NCBI GenBank assembly: GCA_951812925.1
Contig: OX638372.1
Location: forward strand, 89,983,058 to 90,047,057
DNA: 64,000 bases
Direction: 5' to 3'
Source of the DNA: Calliopum simillimum
Lineage: Eukaryota > Arthropoda > Insecta > Diptera > Lauxaniidae
Below, in pieces: positions 55,003 through 64,000 of the stretch. The notes below the pieces were generated by a model. That model was not told the DNA's origin, did no database searches, and was given only the letters and a program-made list of their open reading frames with translations. Both the position numbers and the translations under genes were made by a program. Within the stretch, counting starts at the first letter, position 1. Each line of letters opens with the position of its first letter.

Positions 55003-55372
55003 TATACAGGTTTACGAAAAAAAAAAATGTCATGGAGGTTTGACCAGACTATGTTTTTCCTAGAGATTTTGACGTCCTGAATCCGAATCCCTGAACCGTT
55101 TTTTTCCAGAACGTCTGAGAAAAAATATTTCAAGGTCATATGGAGGTCATGTGTCGTTTAGTGATAAATTCGCTAAATTCTGAAACTAATTTTTATCATT
55201 GAGTTCTTAAATCTTTAAAAGAATATGTGATCAAAAAGGGTATCTCGGACCTACTTTCGGAGATATAGTCATCGGAAGATCCGGATATATCTTCTATGAA
55301 AACCGCTATAAGTTGAGGACCCCTGGATGGATTTGTAAAATATTGGTATCATATGAAAGGTATCGCAACTCC
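55003..55372. repeat. one-armed FB-2 relic
   Basis: tacaggtttacgaaaaaaaa, ctagagattttgacgtcc, ctcggacctactttcggaga and atggatttgtaaaatattgg follow the left arm of FB-2 (27643). No reverse arm follows. Confidence 0.7.
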
Positions 55373-55663
55373 CTGTAAAGAACTATAGCATATTGAATTT
55401 ATATAACTATATACCTTGACTTCAATGGATGCTATCTCAGAAAGATGTAATCCAATTGAAAAAATTAAAGTAATGAATTAAAGCATAAGATCAGGGCTAT
55501 TTAGTGCCGCTGAAAAGAGTGACCTACACTTCTCCCTCGATTTACGCCATATGTCTCAGCAAAGCGTTTTCTGCACTATAAATCAAGCATGGGAAAAAAC
55601 GTTTGCCTTCATTAGTTAAAAAAATAAAAATTTTCGAGATCAAATTCATTTTTGTATTGCAAA

Positions 55664-56842
55664 CAGTGGCGGATTTACCTTATAGGCAACATAGGCAGCT
55701 GCCTAGGGCGGCAAATTTTTAGGGGCGGCAAATTTCGACCGTTTACACTAGACAAAATGCCACTTTTGAGTGCGAGACTTTAAAACTTTTTACCCAAAAG
55801 TTTTCAAGTCCAACATATTGTTGAATATTCTTCTTTTCTTTCCGTATGATAAAATATAGCGTATTTATAAGTATTTTTACGAAAATAAATACTGTGAAGT
55901 TTAATTTACCGGAACCATATCTTTGACATTTTGCGCAAACAACCATTCTGAGCGCTGATTTTTTCCAATTTCGTAGACATTTTGCACAAAAAAAAAAAAC
56001 ATGTGGCAACGCTTTTTTCCATAAATCGTTGACATTTTTTTCCATTTTCCACTGGATATTGACAGCTGACTTACAAAAAAAAGATAAACAAGAAACAGCA
56101 ATTGCAAAAGAAGAAAAAGAAGCAATTGCAGCAGTGAAATTTAAATTAATGCTTTGCTTTTTAAAGTAAAAAATGTCTTTTTAATCATTTTTGTGGATTT
56201 CAAAAATCAAAAGATTGCACCAAAAAATTGCCAAAAAAAAAATTTTTGTGAAGATTTGGAGACTTCATTGGATGATGAATTGATTCATTTCAAAGCATAT
56301 CTTGCATGTGATCTGGATTCGAAAACAGTCACACTTATTGAAACTTTCAAAGTAAAGATCTTGACGCAGTTTTTTTTCAAATATCGACATTACTTTCAGA
56401 ATTTTTCTGTCCTTAGCTGTCACAAACTGCAGCGGTGAGAGATCGTTTTCTTGTTTGAAACGAGTTAAAAATTATTTTAGATCAACTATTGGACAAAATC
56501 GCTTGAATTCTTTGGCCTTGTTGACTATAGAAGCAGAAGTTTTGCGTCACATAGAGTGCGATGAAATAATAAATGACTTCGCGCTTCGTAAAGCGCGACG
56601 TAAGAACATGTGACGCGAGCTACAAAAACATGTATAAGCAACTGCAAATAAACATTGAAAACATTTAAATAAATTTCTTCTAATTAATCACTTTCACCTT
56701 TTTGAATTGTACATATTTTCCAAATGTACAAGTTCATGCATTTTCAAGGTCAATTCATTAATCAATAACAGAAATAAGGCTGCTGTCTGAGGCGGCAAAA
56801 TCGCAACTGCCTAGGGCGGCAGATGACCTTAATCCGCCCCTG
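55664..56842 (+). mobile_element. hAT transposon relic with perfect 8-base target duplication
   Basis: The ends cagtggcggatttacctta and, reversed, caggggcggattaaggtca are flanked by attgcaaa on both sides (55656-55663, 56843-56850), the hAT signature. Inside on the plus strand are DLETSLDDELIHFKAYL (from about 56245) and, after a frame change, the dimerisation region ERSFSCLKRVKNYFRSTIGQ, NRLNSLALLTIEAE and INDFALRKARRKN, stopping near 56612. Most of the catalytic region is missing. It lies in the last intron of Gr-D. Confidence 0.88.
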
Positions 56843-57123
56843 ATTGCAAAGTGTAATTTATTAAAAACTTAGGGTATGCAGCAGCGTGCAATCAAGATTG
56901 AAAAACCCTGCTGCAGTAAAGGTGATTTTCTGATGAAGCATTTGCAGAGAAAATTGTTTGATTGAACTGTTTGCCAACGTATTGTAGCTTTGATTCATGC
57001 TATCAATTTGAATTTTATGTAAACTCGTAGCCAAGTTAGTGGTCTGCAAAAAAGGAAGAATTTTTAGAAAAATATCACAGGCTCGCTAATAAATAACTTA
57101 TTTCCCTTCCGCAGGTCATTAAA

Positions 57124-57582
57124 ACCAGCGTTTCTCTAACTGTGTGCCGCGAGAGACTATAAACTGTGACCTAAGTATTTTTGAACATTTACTACAGTAG
57201 CATTGGAGTTGTATCTAGTGATGAGCAAACCAAGATCTTGATTCTTGATCTTGGACATTGAGTCGCGGTCTTGGTTTTGATATTGAGACTTGGTCTTGGT
57301 CTTGATCTTGATCTATATATATAAATTTGGTCTTGCTTGAAATTATATCAGCGTATTGGTTTTAGCCTTGGTCTCGAAAAATTAGCAAGACCAAGACGAA
57401 GATTCAAGACCAAGACTAATTTTGCTCGCCACTAATTACATCCTTGAAAAATAATAAAAAATTTATTTATTTTGTATCATACAACTTCGACATTTTTTAT
57501 AAAAAGGTGTGCCGCATACCTATTATCTAAAATATTTTTAGTGTGCCGTTAACCAAAAAAAGTTTAAGAAACACTGATATAG
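57124..57582. mobile_element. hAT-like MITE with a second MITE inside, in a Gr-D intron
   Basis: Outer ends are cagcgtttctctaactgtgt and, reversed, cagtgtttcttaaacttttt, each followed by a gccgc/gcacacc piece. Inside, 57217-57440 has its own ends, tagtgatgagcaaa and, reversed, tagtggcgagcaaa, with ggtcttgatcttg repeats between. No coding frame and no clean target duplication are visible. Confidence 0.55.
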
Positions 57583-58678
57583 AGGATTAAGAGGTCCTAT
57601 TTACGATTACGAACGTAATTTTTTTCTATCATACGTATATCAAGGCACTAGGCCCCCATAATCGTCTTCAGAAACCGAGAAAGGAAAAACGATTGTAGGC
57701 TTATGTAAGGAGCACTTAAAACGTAGCACTTACACTTTGTACCGTAAGATCACATATTATCGCCAACATTAATATACTGCACAGATGGGGCATTGACCCG
57801 AAAGCGGAGCTAGCGATATTCATAAAATTTAAATATGTTGATGAGTTTTTTTTAATATTAATAAACATCCAATAAAAATTCGTCGTTATTAATAAGAAAT
57901 CATTGGCCAGAATGATGAGCACTGAAATGCCAACACAACGATTCAGTATGGCTGTTAATTCCCACAAACGATTATAGAGGTCACGTATTATGAGAAACTT
58001 CTGGAATTCTGACTCACAGCGACGATTCATCCGTTCGGTAAAGGCATTCAATAACTCAAAACGTTGTTTTATGTTTTTTGAAAAGAACGCAAGCTACAGA
58101 TGAAAAAAGGCACCAGAGTCATAATCCAAAATATGAAATATTCTAGCGATCCAGTGAGTAACATAGTAGCAAGCCAAAATAGCTCAGTTAATACAAAAAT
58201 TGTGATTATTATGACGCCATGTTTCAGCATTTTGCAACGAAAAGATCTATGCAGCTAAAACGTTTTTAAAAAAATTGTATTTCATACTAGTATGTATCCG
58301 TATTTGATCTAACCTATTATCCACAGACACATTGAGTAAACGCTCGAATATTCGATCAATATCTCGTACTTTCTCGTAAAACTTTTGTTGCTCGTTCCTT
58401 CGTAGGATTGTCTCCAGTACAGTAAAGATATGTGCCAGACGCAAACCAGTCAATTGGATAAAAGCAACTTTCGAACTAACACCACTTCTCATAGAATTTT
58501 CTTCTACATAGAGACTGTAAAAAAGTAGGCAGGTTGTCATTAAAAGCACGCAAACGCTGTAAAATTCTAGTGAGCGACTTCGTTTTAGAGACCATGTCTT
58601 CCGATCCACTTGTAATTGCGTCAAATTCATCACTTGATAGAGGCGATGGGGAATATAAATTGAATTCAGTATGTCCAT

Positions 58679-59106
58679 ATTGATGAGAATGAGGGAATCT
58701 TAGAAAAATAGAAAGGCAAAATCATATGTATTTTTGTTGGAATTTGAATAATTACACTATAAAATTTGGTCTGACGGGAAATAGGTCATTCTTACCTAAT
58801 TTGGGCATGGGGAATTTAGTGGTTTTACCCGTTTTGCTGGATTGGTTTATCGCCCCATACAAAAAGTTCAAATCAAAATTTTGTCTAGAAAGTGGTGCTT
58901 GTCATAAATAATCTCTTATGAAATTGTGATAAATCAATGAATTTACATCAAAAGTATGTTTTCCTGTTCAGGATGTATTAATTGGCAATGGAGTTGCTAA
59001 TTTTTTTATCAATTTATCGGATGCTTTTTGACTTAATCTCTAATTTTTATCAAATTTTCTTATAGAGTGCGCGCTAGACTGACTTGAGTATGCAAAATAT
59101 GAGTAC
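58679..59106. other. upstream region of Gr-D, no gene seen
   Basis: AT-rich. Nothing is recognised before the mini-me copy that starts at 59107. Confidence 0.4.
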
Positions 59107-59975
59107 AAACTAGTAAGGGTGTAAAATTTGGCCTGGCCAAACATTAAATACCCTACCCTGCAGTACTTTTAAAATTTTGCTCATATGGGAGGTGCTACGC
59201 TCTCTTGTCCGAGTTCACCCAGATTTTGTCCAGAGCTTGGATTTATAGTTTTTAGTGCCTGAGTGATAAACGTTTTCAGTACAGTGTTTTGAAGCTTTTG
59301 CTTATATCGGAGGTGCCACGCCCTCTTGTCCGAGGTCGTCTAGTTGTAGCTTAGAGCGTGCATTTATAGTATTTAGTATTTGAGTGAAGTTTGGTTGGAT
59401 TATCTCAAAAAACTCTTTCAGTATAGCATTTTGAAACTTCTGCTTATATGGGAGGTGCCACGACCCCTTGTCCGATTGCATCCAATTTTCGTCAAGAGCT
59501 TTCATTTACGATACTTAGTTTCTGAGTCGAATTTGGTTCGAATATCTCAAAAAACGCTTTCAGTATAGCGTTTTGAAGCTTCTGCTTATATGGGAGGTGC
59601 CACGCTCTCTTCTCCGAATTCGTTAAATTTTTTCTCAGAGCTTGCGCTTATAATTCTTAGTATTTATGCGTATTTTGGTTGCATTGTCGTGAAAAATACT
59701 TCTAAAATTGCATTTTGAATGTATTTTTTGTATGGGCGGTAGGCGTGTCCGTTGACCGCTTTTGCTCATTTTCAATCCCCCGAGCTATCTTTGACGGCAG
59801 AAGCAGTATACCAAAGTTCATTGAATTATCTTACTCAGTTTTCCCAAAAAGTGTATTTCAACACACAGCCAGCCAGACAGACGGACATGGCTATATCGAC
59901 GCAGGAGGTGACGCTGATCAAGAATATATGTACTTTTCTATATCTGCCACGCCTCCTTCTCTGCGTTACAAACGA
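59107..59975 (-). mobile_element. mini-me-like repeat, copy 4 (minus orientation)
   Basis: Read in reverse, it ends with aaactagtaagggtgtaaaa complemented, has four modules with tatgggaggtgccacg, then gggcggtaggcgtgtccgtt. The GTCY tract is short (agccagacagacggacat), and the core follows. It stops at gcgttacaaacgat and lacks the terminal taccctacaccc. Confidence 0.78.
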
Positions 59976-61084
59976 TACTGAGATTTTCATAAGTCTGACT
60001 ACAAGTATCAAGAAAGTGGATGCTGTCTGAATCTGCGGAGGTCCATGTTTTTAAGCCCCTACCCCGGTCCAGCCTAAACATGGATTTTCATTTTCAGTTT
60101 TTATTGCAATTTTTGATAGATCGGGACCTTCTTATTACGAATATGATCTTGGTTTTTTTCTATCACGTCAGTATCCTGAATTATCCTTGCACAAAAGCGA
60201 AAAAATCACTGTTTTGAGGTCTAGGTACTAAAAACTATATAACAAAAACTGCAAATAGTAAGATTAATTTTCGTTAATGACTACGGATAGCAAAAATTAT
60301 CCTTAACAAGCCGTACTTTAACTATTTTTCAATTGGACCAATTCATCCCAAGTTATAAGCCGTTAGAAAAGGATATCTCGCAATAACATGCAAATACTAT
60401 TTCCGGACCGAAAAACTATAAACTTAAAACTTTACTAGGCATTCTTACCAACAACATTATTTTATTGTAACAATTTCAAGCCTTTACAGAACAAGATCAT
60501 TTGACAAATGACAGTTCTAATCTAGATTTAGTGAATAAACCCTCAAACAACTGAGCGAAAATTAAAATTTTAAGAAAATTCGGAAGAAATTAACGTTAAG
60601 TTAAAAAATATCCAATAAATTGGTTAAGAAGTTAGCAATTTGAATGCCCATTAATTCATCATGAACTAGAAAATATACTTTCGATGAAAATTATTGGTTT
60701 ATCAGAAATTCTTTGTGAGAAACACCTCTTTCTAGACGAAATTTTGAAGTACCTACCAAATTTCATCAATATAGTTTATATAATTAAAAAATAGACGTGA
60801 CACTCATTTGATTACGCCTATTTTTCGAACAGTACATGTTATTCACTTTCGGCACCTACCTACTAAGTTTCATTAAAATAGCTTTCATAGCTAGCGAGAT
60901 ACAATATATTGGCTCTCCCTGCCCGCTTTGCTAGTCATGTGCTTTTTCTTTTGCTACAACTTTTCCGAAGAAAAATTATTTGTTAAACATCTCAATTGAG
61001 GGTTATTGATGCTCCGCCATATACGTTTTCCCTATATTATATCCTGATATTCTTCGTATTGATGACCTTCGGATTTCTCAGGAA
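59976..61084. other. intergenic, no gene seen
   Basis: Only short repeats (gtccatgttttt...aaacatggat near 60040-60080) and AT-rich sequence. No coding frame is supported. Confidence 0.4.
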
Positions 61085-61500
61085 ATGACTCAGAATTGCT
61101 CATACACCCTCAAAAACTCGAGATATCCTTGCTTGAAGTTGTAGAAAACGCTGTTTTCGGGCTAATGGCGCAGTTCCAGGAAAGGGTATACTTAGTTTCA
61201 TTTTTTCAATGGCATCGAATAGCCATAATTTTCGTTCCAACATTTCCGATTGGACTCTTACTTTCCGAGTTATCAACTTTTGAAGTAAAGAGATAGTGTT
61301 TTTGTGTTAAATGGTATAGGGGTTGAGATGTGAGGAATAAGTTTGATAAGGAAGATTATGGATATTCGATGACATTGAAAAATGGAAGTACACCTTTTCT
61401 TGGAACTACGCCATAAGCCTGAAAACAGCGTTTTCTACAACTTCAAGCAAGGATATCTCAAGATTTTGGTAGTATATGAGCAATTCTGGCCTCAGATTTG
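61085..61500. mobile_element. foldback-type inverted repeat
   Basis: Left arm gctcataca, gagatatccttgcttgaagt and gtagaaaacgctgttttc. The right arm has the reverse at about 61410-61490. The centre is near 61290. No coding frame. Confidence 0.7.
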
Positions 61501-61680
61501 GATTCAGCGTAACAAAATACATATGTGTAGATACTTAGATGTGTCTGGTCAAATGTACAGACCACTTTTTTATTTTTGTTTGTCGGTGTAATTAAACTTC
61601 GCTTCCAAAATTTTTTTTCACATTGCACTCCTTTTCAAATATATCTGCATGTCTTGTTTTATAAAAAGTAAAGTAAAAAA

Positions 61681-61800
61681 ATCTCACCACTTTTGGTTGT
61701 GTTACCTTCAGGATCAGGTTCGCACTGCCATATTGAATGAAGTGCAGGATCAACTGTAAAAAGTGCTTGCGTCAATTAAAGTGGTGCACTGAAAAAAGTA
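61681..61800. other. Gr-linked conserved block, copy D
   Basis: atctcaccacttttggttgt, gttaccttcagga, aagtgcaggatcaactg and agtggtgcactg follow the order of copies A-C. It starts 3.0 kb upstream of the Gr-D ATG and has small internal deletions. Confidence 0.55.
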
Positions 61801-62249
61801 TAGAAATATACATATAGTACATCAGTTTTAAATTTGAACCTTGAATAAGTTTTCGCTTTTTATTTAAAGTATCAAAATATTGCCCATCACGAAACATCTT
61901 TCTGGTAACATATGAATTCTACGGCGGAAAAACGATACGTCTAGAATCCTAGAATCGAGCCATTTTTTGGTATCTACATAAGAATGGCGGCAATAGAGAG
62001 ACAGAGATATGATTTTTTACATTTTCATGGTCTGAGAAAAACTATTTTTTTTTAAGGAATTTTTCTTAGAAATTATTTATTATATGGAAAAAACATTAAC
62101 GATGCAAGATTCAGTTAGGTAATTGAGTTTTTTAAATTGAAACAATATTTTTTCAAGTTTAAATTAAAATCAATTAAATGTTCAAAAAGAAAAAAAAAAA
62201 TTATTTATACAATTGTTTACATTTAAAATGCTGTAAATAAAAAAAATTC
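61801..62249. other. intergenic, no gene seen
   Basis: AT-rich sequence between the Gr-linked block and the shared block that starts at 62250. Nothing is recognised. Confidence 0.35.
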
Positions 62250-62440
62250 AATTAAGATTATCGACCGAGAGGAAATCGGTCTCCAGATACTTATAATAAA
62301 AAGAAAGATAAAAACTACAACAGCAATTACTTTTTATGAATAGCGATGATTTTAATAAAATGATTGATATAAAGAAGATAAAACGTGGCAGTACCAAAGT
62401 ACCACTATGTGCCATTTTGTTAATATTGGGTTCTTATTAA
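62250..62440 (+). repeat. block shared with 22340-22540
   Basis: See the partner entry. The order of shared pieces is kept, but any reading frame is destroyed here. Confidence 0.5.
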
Positions 62441-62454
62441 AACAATAATTCCAT

Positions 62455-64000
62455 GGAATTTTGTATGCTACCTTCGTTGTAAAAGATAATGGGAAAAAGC
62501 GGTTGACGGACACCCCTACCGCCCATACAAAAAATCATTTGAATCGCTTGATTTTTTTTTTTTTTTTTCTAAAGTCAATGGAAACAATAATCCTAACTGA
62601 CTATAATAACATACTTAAAATAGTTTGTATAACATTAAAAAAAAAAATAAAATAAAAAACAAAGATAAACATAAAAATTACGTTAAAAATAACAAACAAA
62701 TCTTACTCAATAAACAACTTATAAATAACTTCTAACAATTTCTTCATATGAAATAATGTGATAGAGAAATCAATGGAATGAGTAACAGCTAATCTATTAA
62801 ACTTTCTCTGATACCGCACTATTGGAGAATTTGATGAGAAATCCGTCCTATATACACCCTCATGGAACACCGGAATAATTCTGAGATTCCTGAAAGGAAT
62901 ATAAAAATTTATTCTACCTAGAAGATAAGGGCAATCGATGCTACACTGAACAATTTTAAAAACAAAAAGTAAGGACAAAATTCTGCGTCTATTCTCTAAA
63001 GACTTAAGATTGCGGGGTAAGCAACGCGAGTGATAAGACAGAATTGGCTCAGAAAATCACAAAGAATTTAAGATAAATCTTAAAAATTTTCTCTGAACTC
63101 TTTCAAGTCTATTAGTATGAGAGGCATAGTATGGGTTCCAAATGAAGCAAGCATATTCTACTTAGTTGTGATCTTACCAAGCTAGTGTATAACAATTTAA
63201 GTGTGTAGGGATCCGTTGATTCTCTGGTATTGCGACGGATAAAAGCTAACAAAGAATATGCTTTGGGTATGATGTAATCCAAACATTGGGTAAAGCTGAA
63301 TTTTGAATCAAATATAACCCCACGATCTTTATTTTTAAGTAACAAGAACAAGCAGAAATCCATCAATACTGAAAGAAAACTGCTGAGAGTTTCTCAATTT
63401 CGAATAAGAGACATGAAAACATTTCTTTAAATTCAATAATAGACAATTATTCAAGCACCATCTTTGAAGATTTTCTAAATCAGACTGTAAAGCAATGAAG
63501 TCAGATATGTCAGTGATTCGAGAAAAAATTTTTAAATCATCAGCATACATTAAATAATTAGTTTTAGTAAAACATTTCCCAATATCATTAATAAGCAAAA
63601 TAAAAAGGATTGGCCCTAATATACTCCCTTGGGGAACACCTGACGTGGCAATAAATGAATAGCAAGATATTCCTTCTGAAGAAAAAAACAAAATCTATCA
63701 TGTAGATAAGATTCAATCCAGCCCTAAATTTTTTAATCTCGCGATTAATAATTTATGTGGAACTCTATCGAATGCCTTTGAAAAATCCGTGTATATAGTT
63801 TCAACTTGAAAGCCATCATTTAACGCATTAACACAATCATCTGAAAACACAACAAGATCAGTAGTTGTCGATCGACAAGCTAGTTTAGAGCATTATTTAC
63901 AAAATGCAACGAAAATACACACTTATGCTAGAAAAAGTAAGGGCATACTTTGAACAAAAACTTGGCGAACCCGGACAAAAGGGAGCGGTACCTCCTATAC
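62455..64000 (+). mobile_element. mini-me-like repeat, copy 5, split by a non-LTR element and cut by the window end
   Basis: 62455-62545 carries gttgacggacacccctaccg and cccatacaaaaaat, the middle of a mini-me element. From about 63885, acaaaatgcaacgaaaatac and gaacaaaaacttggcgaacc continue the same element into its first module. The sequence between is a minus-strand retrotransposon. Confidence 0.65.
62551..63885 (-). mobile_element. non-LTR retrotransposon fragment (jockey/CR1-like), inserted in a mini-me copy
   Basis: Read on the minus strand, RT text begins near 63880 with YTDFSKAFDRVPHKLL. After frame changes follow SGVPQGSILGPILFILLIND and the catalytic YADD in LMYADDLKIF. Then comes a region with IPKAYSLLAFIRRN, and the tail FKIVQCSIDCPYLLGRINFY and RTDFSSNSPIVRYQRK, ending near 62703. 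An AT-rich 3' UTR and a T-run on the plus strand (62551-62569), that is a poly(A) tail, close it. The 5' end is truncated, and at least three frame breaks make it inactive. Confidence 0.75.

Larger units (their letters stand above)
54417..58678 (-). pseudogene. Gr-D: gustatory receptor pseudogene
   Basis: Exon equivalents on the minus strand are 58314-58678, 57734-58246, 56873-57043 and 54417-54491. The start (MDILNSIYIPHRLYQ), the first intron (67 bases, 58247-58313) and the last exon (AATATYLIVLIQF, with the Gr signature) are kept. Two lesions are seen against Gr-B and Gr-C. A 16-base loss after LRSFQ, near 58070-58085, shifts the frame. The donor after CTLLHT reads CTAAGT instead of GTAAGT (56867-56872), so the final exon would not be joined and translation would end five codons later. 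A hAT relic sits in the last intron, 24 bases from that dead donor. The intron between the third and fourth exons of Gr-B and Gr-C is absent, replaced by about four extra codons (LANSS). Confidence 0.85.

Overview
This window is AT-rich, intron-bearing animal DNA. The conserved genes, the transposon families and the mini-me-type repeats (a (TA)n tract, a conserved core, then GTCY repeats) point to a higher dipteran fly. A tephritid-like fly is my guess, not proven. The only host genes I can recognise are four minus-strand copies of one insect gustatory receptor (Gr) gene, called here Gr-A (11927-16495), Gr-B (26448-29972), Gr-C (43234-45158) and Gr-D (54417-58678). All share the same start, the same very short first intron, phase-0 introns near the C-terminus and a final exon carrying the Gr signature TYhhhhhQF. 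Gr-A, Gr-B and Gr-C look intact (415, 373 and 373 codons). Gr-D is a pseudogene.

Layout. 1-11052 is a long Ty3/gypsy-type LTR retrotransposon with ~1.9 kb or longer LTRs that appear identical, a Lys-tRNA-type primer site, a full gag and a full pol joined by a -1 frameshift. It sits inside a Tc1-like DNA transposon whose right end follows (11053-11651). 11927-16850 is Gr-A, whose last intron is swollen by a mini-me element with a foldback element nested in it and by a second foldback. 16850-26145 is a transposon graveyard: a pogo-like element carrying a mini-me copy, foldbacks, a foldback with a tRNA-like piece, and an I-like non-LTR fragment. 26145-35170 (Gr-B) and 42915-50027 (Gr-C) are two copies of one segmental duplication. 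Because they differ by clean insertions, each shows the empty site of the other's mobile elements. Between them lie another pogo-like relic, a Merlin-related foldback, an unidentified host-like coding fragment and an RTE-like fragment. At 50027-53480 a 5'-truncated errantivirus-type element with an open env reading frame follows. Gr-D (54417-58678) contains a hAT relic with perfect 8-bp target duplication. The right end holds another mini-me copy, a foldback, and a non-LTR fragment nested in a further mini-me copy.

The window is best read as a small tandem Gr cluster with a short conserved block upstream of every copy, expanding by unequal duplication and filled with inverted-repeat DNA elements. 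No bacterial-type features (operons, CRISPR, rRNA) are present. Splice sites were placed by eye from GT/AG signals, reading frame and agreement among the four paralogues.
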